A stretch of DNA of 64,000 bases. It comes from Aedes albopictus (Eukaryota > Arthropoda > Insecta > Diptera > Culicidae). The stretch covers positions 294,973,080 to 295,037,079 of the forward strand of contig NC_085136.1 of assembly GCF_035046485.1 (NCBI RefSeq), read 5' to 3'. Below, one piece after another: positions 23,801-32,051 of the stretch. A program made the translations under genes and the position numbers. The notes under the pieces are model-generated. The model saw nothing but the letters and a program-made list of their open reading frames with translations, did no database searches and had not been told where the DNA came from. Numbering within the stretch: the first letter of the stretch is position 1; every line of letters begins with the position of its first letter.

Positions 23801-26800
23801 ACCCTGAAACGGGATGCCTGATTAGGATTAGTTTTCCTAGACGAAACCAAGCTATGAACACAGTAACAGCTACTGTGAACTAAAAGGCATACTGCCAATT
23901 TAAACACTATTCCAGGATGACTGATGGACCTAAATCAATACATGAAATCTCGTCATCCTGTGATCGGAAGATGTTATCCATCTGGATGACAGGGCACATT
24001 TATGTTATGTGTTGTGCTGCGTCAATTTGTGATGTTCCTAATTTGTGCATTTGTAAAGTTCTGTGTATCGTGTTGTGTTGATGATAGGGTAACGGTTGAA
24101 TTTTGGACCCCTAGAGGACATTGGTTTGAATTTAATTCAAAATCAAACAGATTCAGAGAGTATTTACACATAATGATGATGTTAGTATGTTCGTGAAAGT
24201 CTCTACTGTCCGTTAAAAATACCCACAAGATCATTTCTGGCTTAAAATTTGATGAAAATAACTGATTTTTGAATCATCAGTTTTCACTGTTTTGGACACC
24301 CCAATATATTTTGGACCCTCTTCAGTATATATTTTGGACACCCGGTGTTTAAACTCGTTTGAAACAATTTTGAAAGAATTTGCCACTTGAATATGCTGGA
24401 TCACATCCTAATTACTTGATTGACAAAGGCTGATTAGACGAACTTTGCGAATTTAATGCGCTAGAATGATAAACGCTTTTGTTTACAACTGCAAGTTTCC
24501 TCAGCACCGCAATCTCTTTTTGTAAACATGATGCGACACTCGCTCGGATGACGAGATTGGCAAAAAATAATTTCAAGGCAAATAAGGGTATTTCCAGTGA
24601 GGAAATGATTGCTGCCCGTGCAGAGCGATCTTATTTAGCGAATGATTATAAAAAAATTCCGTCATCTCATCATTAAACCTGTGTAAGTTGTGATCAAAGG
24701 ACACAGGGGGTCCAAAATATATGGGGGTCCAAATTATATTGGTTACCCTATGTAATAATTTATTTTCTTTTATTTTTGTAACAGAAGTTCGGGGGCATTT
24801 CACATTGATTCTGGGGATTTCAATGACGTTTTAATTGGATTGTGGAGATTCCAACAGATCGTTTCGAGGCGATTCAAGTGCGTTTCAAGCACCTTCTAAA
24901 GCGCCCCTGAAACCCCCTGAAACAGTACTCCCCTGAACCCCCTTAGACCGCCGGAACGCCCTTGACTCACCATCACTCACTCATGTATCCTGAGCACCTA
25001 TAGGGGTTCATAGGACGAACGTAAGAAAATCTCTATATTGCGAGGCTGCACGCTTTAGCATTGACCTGGGACGAGGGCAGATTCCTATCTACTTCCTTGA
25101 TTTTCTTGTTGAAGCTTCGTCGCCCCGAGTCCCTGGGTCTGCCTCTGCTGCGATGTCCTGCCGGATTCCAATCCAGCGCTTGTTTACAAAAAAAAATTCC
25201 CCGCCTTTTCAGAGTGTGTGGCCGACCCACCTCCATTCAATGAGGTACAGATACAGGTGGCGCATATAAACATTGCAAACCACTAGTTGTCTCTTTTGTT
25301 CTACCGCTGATCACATGCAACTCAATTAGTGACGTCACTAATTGAGTTGCATTTTATCAGCGGTAGAACAAAAGAGATAACTAGTGGTTTGCATTGTTTA
25401 TCTGCGCCACCTGTATATGTACCTCATTGACCTCCATTTACGTTCTCGAAATTCTTTTGATATCGGCTTCTGATGGCATCGTCGGTAGAGTTTAGTATTC
25501 GAGATCCAGTTGTGAAGCCAGCCCGATCACACATCGGTTGATGGAAACCTGTAGCTTCTGTGTGGTCTTTTCTGACACGTTCCAAGCTATAACTCCAAGG
25601 AGGGGTTAATCAAAGGTGATAACCCTGCTGGGGACATAACCTAAGTGGCCCCGCCTCCAGGGATTCCCAAACTCTCGACAACAGGGCGGCCTAGGAGTGG
25701 GACAGCTTCAAAATTCTAATTGTGATTTTATTGCTTCAAGAATATGATCAGATCTAACACTAATTAGAACAAAACCGAATTATTCCTTCCACACCGTTCT
25801 TCATACTACGGAAGAACAAACTACAAAACACACTTTGCGACAAATAGTTCATTGGTTGTCCAATATTCAATTTGAGTCAACAGTCTTGTGCTGCTGGAAA
25901 AACTTGTAATTAGAAGGTACGAAATGTTGCTAATTGACAAATTGAGAGATGAAATTTGTGAAAAAAAAACGCGTTCTGGTGGGATTCGAACCCACGACTC
26001 TGTATTCGCTGGACCGGCGCTTTAACTAACTAAGCCACAGAACAAGTAATGATTCTGCGGAATAGCAAGCCAAACTGACTCCGAAACCGCACCGTGAACA
26101 TTTCTGTTTCACAAACTCATCTCTCTTGCGGCTTAGATGCCAATCCACATCACACTCCTGTTTGTGCCCACTAATTACAAGTGAGAGCGAACTATTTTAT
26201 TTATGAAGCCGAGACTTACTCTCGCACTCCGCATACCTAGCCACCAGGCAGTTGATATGATTGATATTCATGGTAAATATCAATTGGCATTTTTCAAAGG
26301 TAGTCCGTGATATTTACCTTAAATATTCAAAAAATAGCGGTTTTTGACTTTCTTGCAGAACTTATCTAGCCGTACAAGTTTTTCATATACTATATTCTGA
26401 GGTTCAGCTTCCAAAATGAGCTGTAATTGATTCAATTTAGATATGATGAAATGAAATTTCCAGCACTGTTTGGTATCGCACGGTTGGGCACCTCTTTGCA
26501 CCGGTTGATAGTCAGGATCTGGGAAACCGAACAGCTACCGGAGGGGTGGAAGGAAGGGGTAATCTACCCAATTCACAAGAAAGGCGACCATTTGGAATGT
26601 GAGAACTTCAGGGCGATCACTATTTTGAATGCTGCCTACAAAGTGCTATCCCAGATCATCTTCCGTCGTCTGTCACCTAAACCAAATGTGTTTGTGGGAA
26701 GCTATCAAGCTGGCTTCATCGACAGCCGGTCGACAGCGGACGAGGTCTTCACCGTACGGCAAACCCTCTAGAAATGCCGTGAATAACAGGTCCTAACGCA

Positions 26801-29800
26801 TAACCTATTCATCGACTTCAAGGCGGCATACGACAGTATTGACCGTACAGAGCTACGGAGAATCATGGGAAGCCGACTAGACTGATTAAAGCATTGATGG
26901 ATCCGGTCAATGTCTGTCCTTTGCGGACGACATGGACATTTTCGTCAGAACGGTGACAGAGCTGCTCACGTTCGTGAGCAGCAAAGGTCGGACTGGTGGT
27001 GATCGCCTCTAAAACAAAGTACGTGTTGGTAGGCGATACCGAACACGACCGGATCCGTCTGGGTGGTAATGTTACGATAGACGGGGATACCTTCGAGGTG
27101 GTGGAGGAATTCGTCTACCTCGGATCCTTACTGACGGCTGACAACCAGTGTTGGGAATACTCACAAGCGAAAAGTTATACTCACTTGCTTCTATGTCAGT
27201 CCAGAAGCATGCTATCAAAAAAATGATGTTTGAAGGACTTTTAGATTGTAGTTTAATCTAAAAGTTTGCCGAATAAAGTAAAGGTCGCAGATGCATACCA
27301 AAATCACGAGAGAGCTGTGAGCACAAGGTGAGTATGAATTACACAAATTTTACTCACCTTGTACTCACAGCTCTCTCACATCTTTGGTATGCGTCTGCGA
27401 TCTTTATTTTATTCGGCAATCTTTTAGATTAAACTACAATCTAACAGCCCTTCGAACATCATTTTTTGATAGGATGCTTCTGGACTGAGATAGAAGCAAG
27501 TGAGTATCACTCTTGCAAGTGAGTATTCGCAACACTGCTGACAACAACGTGAGCCGTGAAATTCGGAGGCGCATCATCAACGGAAGTCGGGCCTAATACG
27601 GGTTCCAGAAGAAGCTGCGGTCTAAAAGGATTCACCTACGCACCAAATGCAATATGTACAGATCGCTGATAAGACCATTGGTCCTCTACTGACACGACAC
27701 ATGGACCATGCTAGAGGAGGGCCTGCAAGCACTCGGAATTTTCGAGCGATGCGTTCTAAGTACGTTCTTCAGCGATGTGCAGAAGAACGGTGTGAATGAT
27801 GGAGAATGATGAACCTAGCATCCCTGAGACCCCCTGGATCGCCTCTGACACCCCTTGAACCGCCCCAGACACCCCTCTGAAAGCCCCAGAGGCCCTCTGC
27901 GACTGTTTTGATCCCCTGAAACGCACCTGAGACCTTCAGATATCCTCAGAGACCCCCTGAATTGCTCCTGAGACCTTTTGGAGTGCCCCTGAGATCTCCA
28001 GGTACCTCGCTGAGACCCTTTGAAACACTCCTGAGACCTTTAGGTATCTCCTGAAATACCCCCAGATAGTGAGGACTATCTAAAACGCCCCTGAGACTCC
28101 CTGGAATGCCTCTGTGGTCCCCTGAAACGTCCAGTTTTTAAGCCTAAAACTTCTTAAAACAGCCACCATCTTAAATTTTGGGTCTCGTTCCTGGATTTTA
28201 TGCCGCTATATTGGATATTTTGGCCATTTTTTGACTCCGGTCGTCTTCCCCATACCAAATATGTTTATATTGCGGTTTACTGCCCATCTTCGCATGTCAG
28301 TCCCATTTTGTTTTTCAAGGCGCCTATCTTTTGAACTATAACTCAAGTTATTTTAAAAAAATTGTATCTACTTCGTGCATACCCTTTTCGTTTCATATTG
28401 AGCTGTGAAATTTGGAGGGATTGGTATCAAATTTGATTTAAATGATCTTATGAGTGACAAGAATATGATTCGCATTAAAAACGACATGGGACTGACATGT
28501 GAAGAGGGGCAGTTTAAGAGTCTAAAATTTCATTGAACAGCCGCCATCTTGAGTTTTGGGCCGACTTTGTGAATTTTGTGGTCTTCATTGATGAACTCCT
28601 CATAAAATTCCTCAAACTTTAGAGTTTAATATTACAAAAGTACCTAACAATCTTTCCACTCTCCCCATCGTGCAGGTTCGCTTCGCTGGCAGTGGCACCG
28701 CTTGGGGAACGATTTGCGCCGACGGTTGGTCACTTCTGGAGGGCAACGTGGTGTGCCGGCAGCTCGGACTGGGCTATGCAAATGATGCCATCCAGACGGA
28801 TTATTTCGGTGGTTCCAACCGGAGCGAAATCCTTCTCAGCGGCACGGAATGCTACGGCAACGAAACCAGCTTGGGCGATTGTTTGCACCACGAGGTGGGT
28901 TGGCACAGCAGCTGCAGCGAGCGGGGGACACATGTGGCAGCCGTCACATGTGTGGATGTGATGGCCGACCTGGCGTTTGACCACGTGGAAATGGAACAGT
29001 CGCTGCACCTGGAGGACCGGCTGATGTATCTGCTGCAGTGTGCTATGGAAGAGAACTGTGTGGCGTCGCAGGCGTACGAAATCCAAAGGGACAACCCGAA
29101 TTGGCACATGGAGACGAGGCGGTTGATGAAATTTACTGCCCGGGTGCTGAACACGGGGACGGCCGATTTCCGTCCGCACATTCCGAAGCACCTGTGGGAG
29201 TGGCATCTGTGCCATATGTAAGAGGGGTGTGATTTATGACCGTGGGGGTTGATGTTTGATGACTTAGTTGAGTTGACATTTTTTTTTTCGTTTGGTTCCA
29301 TCCGCAGGCACTACCACAGCATGGAGGTGTTTGCCACGTTCGACATCTACAACGGGCAAGGAGTGAAGGTGGCCGAGGGCCATAAGGCTTCGTTTTGTTT
29401 GGAGGACAACCAGTGCCTTCCGGGAACGGAACCCAAATATGCTTGTGCCAACTATGGAGATCAAGGTAAGGGTGAATGATTGTGCATAGCAAAATGTTTG
29501 ACGTTTTGTGAATCAGCGTGTAAAAGGTGACTATGAAATAAAAAAAAAATATGAAATAAAAAATAAAGCACAAAACAAACTGGTACGGCATAGTCCTGAT
29601 TTAAATAAAATGAAAAGTGGTTTATTACGATAAAAATATGAACTGATTCCCTATTAGGTAGAACGAAGAAATAAAGAGAAAGAGAAATAACAAAATAGAT
29701 AATGGAAGGTATAAGATGTAAGATAGTAGGAGAAAGGAGATAGAAGATTGTATAAGTTATAAAGTGAAAAAGGAAAGATTGACATTAAAAGAAACATGAC

Positions 29801-30097
29801 AGAAGACAGAAGATAGAAACGAACAACGAAGAACACAACACTTTGAAGCTTAAAGATTAATTTCTCTATTTGGTTACAGGAATCTCGGTCAACTGCGCCG
29901 ACATCTACCGCCACAACATCGACTGCCAGTGGGTGGACATCAGCGAGCTCGATTTCGGCCTGTACACCCTCCGGGTGGCCATCAATCCCGAGTTCAAGGT
30001 ACCGGAGATGAGCTACGACAATAATGCAGCCATCTGCAGCCTACTGTACACGGAGACCTATGCCCGGGCGTACGATTGCAAAATTACGCGACCATAA
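11623..30097 (+). CDS. Loxl2: lysyl oxidase-like 2 (two SRCR + LOX), spliced gene
   Basis: Six exons (11623-11833, 11970-12116, 12197-12453, 28676-29217, 29308-29465, 29880-30097) have GT-AG ends and join in frame to 510 residues. The product is a secreted copper amine oxidase that oxidises peptidyl lysine in matrix proteins. A hydrophobic signal peptide covers about residues 9-30. SRCR1 (60-160) and SRCR2 (190-297) each have six cysteines, the group A pattern. The LOX domain (about 298-510) has the copper motif [13 protein letters not shown] with ligands H385, H387 and H389. The cofactor pair is K412 ([10 protein letters not shown]) and Y448 (before the NIDCQW motif), which form lysine tyrosylquinone in this family. 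The architecture matches Drosophila Loxl2 rather than the SRCR-less Loxl1. No key residue is missing, so it should be active. Confidence 0.95.
11970..12116 (+). CDS. Loxl2: Loxl2 coding exon 2 (SRCR1 middle)
   Basis: The acceptor is TTTATAG|G and the exon keeps phase 1 at both ends. It encodes the SRCR core with WGSVCDDEW and [10 protein letters not shown], and ends at donor AAGC|GTAAGT. The following intron is 80 bp. Confidence 0.93.
12197..12453 (+). CDS. Loxl2: Loxl2 coding exon 3 (end of SRCR1, linker, start of SRCR2)
   Basis: It encodes [10 protein letters not shown] and ends SRCR1 at GVICK. A Pro/Lys/acidic linker (about 161-189) follows, then the start of SRCR2 (EVRLAGGR). The donor GAG|GTAAGT closes codon 205 in phase 0. 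The next intron is 16.2 kb, far longer than the others. Confidence 0.93.
12454..13336 (+). other. start of Loxl2 intron 3, mostly unassigned
   Basis: Intronic, non-coding. The stretch 12765-12846 is related in inverted orientation to 18246-18323 (see the entry there). The remainder shows no gene or recognisable repeat. Confidence 0.5.
13337..13395. repeat. 35-bp tandem duplication with inverted core
   Basis: CGCCCAGCGTCCTAT...AGGACAG occurs twice, 35 bp apart. The inner 16 bases of the first copy (GTCCTATTTATAGGAC) are the reverse complement of those in the second (GTCCTATAAATAGGAC). It may be two ends of a small palindromic element. Confidence 0.6.
13660..13772. repeat. degenerate (TATG)n microsatellite
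   Basis: Runs of ATGT/TATG with T-rich interruptions (TTTATATGTTTGTA). Reading frames on both strands through it are spurious. Confidence 0.85.
13870..14545. repeat. ~134-bp tandem repeat with CAAGATGGCGG motifs
   Basis: ATATGGGTATC recurs at about 13960, 14127, 14262, 14398 and 14532, giving a 134-136-bp period over the last four units. Most units carry two copies of CCAAGATGGCGG or a one-base variant, about 20 bp apart, and the phrase CCACGGAATRGTAGTTTGA. CAAGATGGCGGC is the consensus for YY1, and Pho in insects shares the GCCAT core. Repeat origin is seen directly; any protein binding is inference. Confidence 0.85.
14569..14926 (+). repeat. left (5') LTR
   Basis: 358 bp, beginning TGTAGTATG and ending ATTCACGACA. 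It contains an A-homopolymer near its start and an AATAAA-type hexamer in the middle. Short open frames on both strands recur identically in the right LTR and are not genes. Confidence 0.92.
14928..14945 (+). other. probable primer binding site
   Basis: TGGCGCAACAGCTCCCAG starts one base inside the left LTR. The TGG start complements the CCA end of a tRNA. I did not identify which tRNA. Confidence 0.6.
15285..15607 (+). repeat. array of hairpin-forming motifs in LTR-element leader
   Basis: Seven clear copies of a 24-base motif (15285, 15325, 15363, 15422, 15459, 15499, 15539), plus weaker ones near 15243 and 15577, recur every 37-40 bp with one 59-bp gap. Each has the form GAnTCGTGCGAGAGGACG followed by CGAnTC. 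Arms pair around a GAGAGG-containing loop, and the arm sequence alternates between GATTCG/CGAATC and GAGTCG/CGACTC, so both sides change together. Spacers share TTTGTTTAG. The array sits about 350 bases inside the left LTR, in the position of a retroelement leader. Function is not known. Confidence 0.85.
16211..16225 (+). other. polypurine tract
   Basis: AGAGGAGGGGAAGAA directly abuts the TG of the right LTR, as expected for the plus-strand primer of an LTR retroelement. Confidence 0.75.
16226..16583 (+). repeat. right (3') LTR
   Basis: 358 bp, matching the left LTR except for one base by the A-run and one T-to-G change near the end. It is followed by the duplicated target GCGGG. Confidence 0.92.
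16960..17780. repeat. degenerate 12-bp-family minisatellite (intron)
   Basis: Repeats of the ATTCCTTCAGGGATT type with period near 12 or 24 bp. They give spurious frames rich in SGIP/PEIP peptides because the unit is a multiple of three. Confidence 0.65.
17781..18243. other. intron sequence, nothing recognised
   Basis: AT-rich, no coding frame, no clear repeat structure. Confidence 0.5.
18244..18370. mobile_element. short inverted-repeat element, related copy at 12765-12846
   Basis: TTTCGTAACTCGCGCGGTTG on the left is loosely complementary to the right end (CTCGTGAGTTAAAG). The internal stretch GCACCACGCTAATGCTGAGT with AAAAAGCGAGATTT is found again in reverse complement at 12765-12846, so this is an interspersed family. 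Old and diverged. Confidence 0.45.
18794..19455. mobile_element. 662-bp foldback element
   Basis: Two arms of about 300 bp are inverted copies around a spacer near 19105-19155. Landmarks in both arms are CAAGAGCAAACTTATGTGTC, CCGAATCCGGGCTC, CGTCACAATTTTGAGCTATA and AGCATGGAAATAT. Ends are CACAGCG and CGCTGTG, each next to TTA, compatible with a 3-bp TTA target as in PIF/Harbinger elements. No transposase. A 70-codon frame in the right arm is spurious. Confidence 0.85.
19459..19981. other. AT-rich intron sequence, nothing recognised
   Basis: No coding frame or repeat seen beyond homopolymer runs. Confidence 0.5.
19982..20173. mobile_element. 192-bp MITE, TA target, family copy at 52.1 kb
   Basis: The left end GGGTGACGAAGGGTATT and the right end, complement GGGAAACTTACGTATT, extend into a strong inner inverted repeat TTTGTTCTCTTCGTCATGG. 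TA flanks both ends (19980-19981, 20174-20175). A diverged copy with the same landmarks lies at about 52144-52329. An 82-codon frame over it is spurious. Confidence 0.8.
20176..21170. other. intron sequence, unassigned
   Basis: No gene, tandem repeat or clear element. A small inverted repeat surrounds 20895-20925 (ACGTGCGCC / GGCGCACGT-like). Confidence 0.4.
21171..21985. mobile_element. ~815-bp foldback element with CAG/CTG core
   Basis: Arms of about 350 bp are inverted copies. Landmarks present on both sides are AGTATGGGAC, CTCGCTCCAGTCGACTTT, CCATTTAGGTCCCATATG and CCACAAGCATCCAATTG. The centre (21520-21615) is rich in CTG/CAG triplets (GCTGCTGCTG, CAGCAGCAGTG). Flanks are TATA-rich, so the target duplication is ambiguous. 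No transposase. Confidence 0.8.
22087..23314. mobile_element. 1.2-kb element with ~50-bp terminal inverted repeats
   Basis: The left end AACGGAGCCCGTAACGTAGG and the right end, complement AACGGAACCCGTAACGTGGG, stay similar for about 50 bases through GTAGATC-CCTTT. The interior includes the 418-bp block (22168-22585) shared with the start of the window and an ATATATAAG-like box. No transposase frame was seen and no clear target duplication flanks it. Confidence 0.65.
22168..22585. repeat. second copy of the 418-bp block at 1-418
   Basis: About 99% identical to 1-418 in the same orientation. It diverges after GCTGTG at the right. It lies wholly inside the inverted-repeat-bounded element. Confidence 0.85.
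23315..24084. other. intron sequence, unassigned
   Basis: An 80-codon frame at 23330-23572 has no domain. No repeat structure recognised. Confidence 0.4.
24087..24748. mobile_element. 662-bp TIR element, TA target
   Basis: The ends are GGGTAAC and GTTACCC beside TA (24085-24086, 24749-24750). The motif TTTTGGACCCC or TTTTGGACACCC recurs just inside both ends (six or more copies), as subterminal repeats. No transposase; a 65-codon internal frame is unassigned. The terminal GGGT and TA site are shared with the elements at 19982 and 51850, suggesting one superfamily. Confidence 0.75.
24770..25005. repeat. degenerate CCCCTGAAACC-type satellite remnant
   Basis: Phrases such as GCCCCTGAAACCCCCTGAAAC and GTTTCGAGGCGATTC recur loosely. 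The same style appears at 27815-28140, 47210-47490, 59780-59986 and 63837-64000, and in regular form in the 136-bp satellite at 47.5-50.1 kb. Confidence 0.55.
25033..25580 (-). pseudogene. C-terminal fragment of a non-LTR reverse transcriptase
   Basis: On the minus strand the translation gives [19 protein letters not shown] sequence, then, after an inserted [13 protein letters not shown] (read WVGHTLKR in the adjacent frame) and [16 protein letters not shown] with [13 protein letters not shown]. This WRW-GH-L and NPQGxRxRGRPR pattern ends many RTE-like LINEs. It has stops, a frameshift and an insertion, so it is dead. Confidence 0.75.
25238..25429. mobile_element. 192-bp palindromic MITE with 9-bp TSD
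   Basis: The ends are CAATGAGGTAC and GTACCTCATTG. The halves are near-perfect inverted copies meeting at the GTGACGTCAC centre near 25335. The duplication ACCTCCATT is at 25229-25237 and 25430-25438. A 9-bp TSD suggests a Mutator-type (MULE) origin. It interrupts the LINE fragment on the minus strand. Confidence 0.88.
25581..25971. other. intron sequence, unassigned
   Basis: May include further decayed LINE sequence left of 25700; nothing firm. Confidence 0.35.
25972..26043 (-). tRNA. tRNA-like sequence, probably pseudogene or SINE head
   Basis: The 72 bases on the minus strand have pairing acceptor ends (GTTCTG with CAGAAC), a D-arm-like CTTAGTTAGTTAAAG (box A) and a T arm GTGGGTTCGAATCCCAC (box B). 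The anticodon-arm region (GCCGG TCCAGCG AATAC) does not pair, so no anticodon can be assigned. It is more likely a tRNA-derived SINE head or tRNA pseudogene than a working tRNA gene. Confidence 0.6.
26044..26426. other. intron sequence, possible SINE body
   Basis: Upstream of the tRNA-like head on the minus strand, with no gene. No boundary could be set. Confidence 0.3.
26430..27800 (+). pseudogene. RTE-like reverse transcriptase remnant, interrupted by MITE
   Basis: The translation shows [55 protein letters not shown] and, after a deletion, [10 protein letters not shown] with [14 protein letters not shown]. The same frame resumes after the MITE as [10 protein letters not shown] with RPLVLY. 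It is the same family as 6183-7408 but a separate, differently decayed copy. Stops and at least one large deletion (around the FADD box) make it inactive. The region ends near 27800 in degenerate satellite. Confidence 0.85.
27146..27537. mobile_element. 392-bp hAT-type foldback MITE with 8-bp TSD
   Basis: The ends are CAGTGTTGGGAATACTCAC and its near-complement GTGAGTATTCGCAACACTG. The 8-bp duplication CTGACAAC (27138-27145, 27538-27545) and the CAGTG end identify hAT superfamily. The arms are inverted copies along nearly their full length, with the turn near 27340. Removing the element plus one TSD restores the reading frame of the LINE host, confirming the boundaries. Confidence 0.93.
27815..28140. 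repeat. degenerate CCCCTGAGACC satellite remnant
   Basis: Loose repeats of CCCCTGAGACC, CCCTGAAACGC and TGGAATGCC with variable spacing; related in wording to the 47-50 kb satellite. Confidence 0.6.
28280..28512. mobile_element. 233-bp MITE, TTTA/TTA target
   Basis: The ends are CTGCCCATCTTCGCATGTC and, complement of the right end, CTGCCCCTCTTCACATGTC, continuing through AGTCCCAT. TTTA flanks both sides (28276-28279, 28513-28516). The phrase with GCC-CCATCTT and ATTTTGGG occurs outside on both flanks (28159, 28542), so it may have landed in a small tandem repeat. Confidence 0.75.
28676..29217 (+). CDS. Loxl2: Loxl2 coding exon 4 (SRCR2 and start of LOX domain)
   Basis: A polypyrimidine tract ends in CGTGCAG before codon 206. 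The exon carries the SRCR2 cysteines (TICADGW, VVCRQLG, TECYG, GDCLHH) to residue 297. It then enters the LOX domain through [11 protein letters not shown] and [10 protein letters not shown], up to the first half of the copper motif (WEWHLCH). It ends two bases into codon 386. Confidence 0.95.
29308..29465 (+). CDS. Loxl2: Loxl2 coding exon 5 (copper site, LTQ lysine)
   Basis: Joining restores CHMHYHSME across the splice. The exon contains copper ligands H387 and H389 and the LTQ lysine K412 in [11 protein letters not shown]. The donor is CAAG|GTAAGG. The introns around it are 90 and 414 bp. Confidence 0.95.
29880..30097 (+). CDS. Loxl2: Loxl2 terminal coding exon 6
   Basis: The acceptor is GGTTACAG|G. 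The exon encodes the LTQ tyrosine Y448, then IDCQWVDI and a C-terminal [11 protein letters not shown] typical of LOX domains. It stops with TAA at 30095-30097, five residues after the last Cys. Confidence 0.95.
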
Positions 30098-30151
30098 AGC
30101 GGTCCCGGCGGAATCGAAAAGCATCTTGGTTGGTAGGTTGGTTTGTTGGAA

Positions 30152-30157
30152 AATAAA
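30152..30157 (+). terminator. AATAAA polyadenylation signal of Loxl2
   Basis: The canonical hexamer lies 55 bases after the stop codon. GT-rich sequence follows downstream around 30176-30210, implying a very short 3' UTR. Confidence 0.75.
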
Positions 30158-30894
30158 CATTACATTAACAGCGCACAGTGCAGCCTAGTGCAGTGCGGGC
30201 GGGTGTCTGCCTCTTCATTAGGTTTAATTGAGTTTGAAATTAGTTAGCGGACGGGTGCGAATTTTCTGCCGGTCCGGCTTTTGCGATGATGACCTCCTGC
30301 GGGCTGGGCTGCGGCTGTGTGGTAATGAAGTTAGAAGCAAGACACTAATTACCAGCCGACTGGGAATGGACAGATGCTGTTTGTCCGTTAATGGGGCAAA
30401 GGGAAGAGTTATAGTTCAAATAGTAGCACGAAATGGGCTGGGTAAAGGCTTTGAAATATTCAGTTCTTGAACAGTTTAAAAGAGTTTAAGAGTGCCTAGC
30501 TTTGACGTGAAATCAAGAATCACCTTCCCTGTGCATCGCGTTGTGCACATCTCGCTGGCGTAGTGTACGGTTTGGGTAAAAATTACCCTAATGCACAATA
30601 GGAATTAAATCGGTTTCGCAGTAATTTTCAATAGCGCTTCTTAGTAGGGTTGGCCACTTAAATACTTCTAACACATCTACATGAGCTGCAAGCATTTAAA
30701 ATGAAAAAAAAAACGATAAAAGTTGTTGATACTATCATATCCGAAGATAGGCACAGCCGTTGAATTAATAGGGATTTGCTCGATCTTTTAAACCTTTTTA
30801 ACCTTTTCTCAAACAAATATGGTATTTTTTTTTATTCTTCAATCACAACCTAATTTACAATTGGAAGCTGTACTTACATTTTGTACAGCGCCTA
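30158..30894. other. downstream of Loxl2, nothing recognised
   Basis: An 80-codon frame (30228-30470) has no domain or codon bias. The rest is AT-rich. No second gene. Confidence 0.45.
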
Positions 30895-31080
30895 AATGTA
30901 TTGAGGTGCCGTTCGCTGATGTCCATGTACCCGGGTCCGTTTGAGCCATGGGCTCAGAAGAGAGTCAGTGTCAGCTGCTCTCAGGGGGGAAAGAGCAACT
31001 GACGAAAGTGCCGGGGCTGGGATCGATCCCATGACCATCTGCTTATAAAGCAAACGTGTGACCAATTGCACCACGAGCCC
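30895..31080 (-). mobile_element. tRNA-derived SINE, Ile(UAU)-like head
   Basis: On the minus strand the head reads GGGCTCGTGGTGCAATTGGT (box A), an arm TTTGC-TTTATAA-GCAGA that folds as an anticodon stem-loop with UAU at the anticodon, and box B GGGATCGATCCC. A body of about 115 bp follows. No clear TSD. It is a SINE rather than a tRNA gene, because the acceptor 3' half runs into body sequence. Confidence 0.7.
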
Positions 31081-31145
31081 AGACTATTGTAATTAATTTC
31101 TAGCAAAAGCTAAGTAATAGTGTTTTGTTTTTAAATGCAAATGTG

Positions 31146-31375
31146 GGCTTCGTGGCCGAGCGGTTAGCGGCGTCAGTCGTTTAGGTGTCTCGTAAGCCTC
31201 GGAGTGTGGGTTCGATTCCCACTCCAGTCGCGGAAAACTTTTCGTCTAACGAAAAATTCTCCACTGGGCCACTGGGTGTTATATGTGTTGTCCGTTGTCA
31301 AATGTTAGTATTGTTCAGTCTGTAGAGGCCGAATGGTCGAAGACGGTGTAATTGTCTTTTGTCTTTTAACAAATA
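31146..31375 (+). mobile_element. tRNA-derived SINE, class II (Ser/Leu-like) head
   Basis: GCTTCGTGGCCGAGCGGTTA is a typical box A of a Ser/Leu tRNA, and GGGTTCGATTCCCAC is box B, with a long variable arm between. About 130 bp of body follows, ending in a TTGTCTTTTGTCTTTT tail. Transcription would be by Pol III. No certain TSD was found. Confidence 0.75.
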
Positions 31376-31543
31376 GTGTTCCAATTTTTGTTTATATATT
31401 CACTTGTCGACAATCTTTTGTTTGGTTATGTTTTTTTTTTCTTAAGTTCCAAACACGTAAACTAGAGATTCCTGCAAAAGTTCATACAGAGATTTCTTCA
31501 GGATTTACAGATATTCTGCGGTTCTACGCCCAATTGTCCCATG

Positions 31544-32051
31544 CAAGGATGGTAGAAAATCCCTTCAAGCGATAAATGATACAGGATACGAATAATCCAA
31601 GATAGCCTTGTTCTTGCTGTAGCATGATGCCGACGCCTCACACCGTGCTCGTATCACAGAACAATTAAAGCATCTGATGCACGCTTTATCGCGTCCGCTT
31701 TATCCGATAACGGATCATGTTACAAGTCATGATAAATTTTATTCATCACATTGTTTGCCACTTATGCACCCGTAAGCCGCATTCATGATTCGAAATGATA
31801 CGTTCATAAGCATATCTGGAAGTTAAATCACCAAGAATGCTCAAAAAGTGAATGAAATCACTAATTTATCATTTCGACTTCATGATAACGATCGCATCGA
31901 GCCCGCACATGCCGAGCGAATCATTCTTCTCGGACCGAAGTTTGTTATGATGCTTGACGACAAAATGTTATCGTTGTTGTTATGATTGCGCGATGCCGTT
32001 CGACCGCGACACATTCGAAATCTGATCATGATCACTAGATTTCCATCCTTG
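31544..32051. mobile_element. 508-bp hAT-type MITE with 8-bp TSD
   Basis: The ends are CAAGGATGG and CCATCCTTG. The 8-bp duplication GTCCCATG is at 31536-31543 and 32052-32059. The interior has no transposase. Just right of it a small palindrome (CCCATGTTATATGGG region, 32054-32087) is part of the host sequence. Confidence 0.82.

Noticed and set aside
25972..26043. Functional tRNA gene
   Set aside because: The anticodon arm does not pair, so it is listed only as tRNA-like.
31146..31230. Functional Ser/Leu tRNA gene
   Set aside because: The acceptor ends do not pair and the sequence continues into a SINE body.
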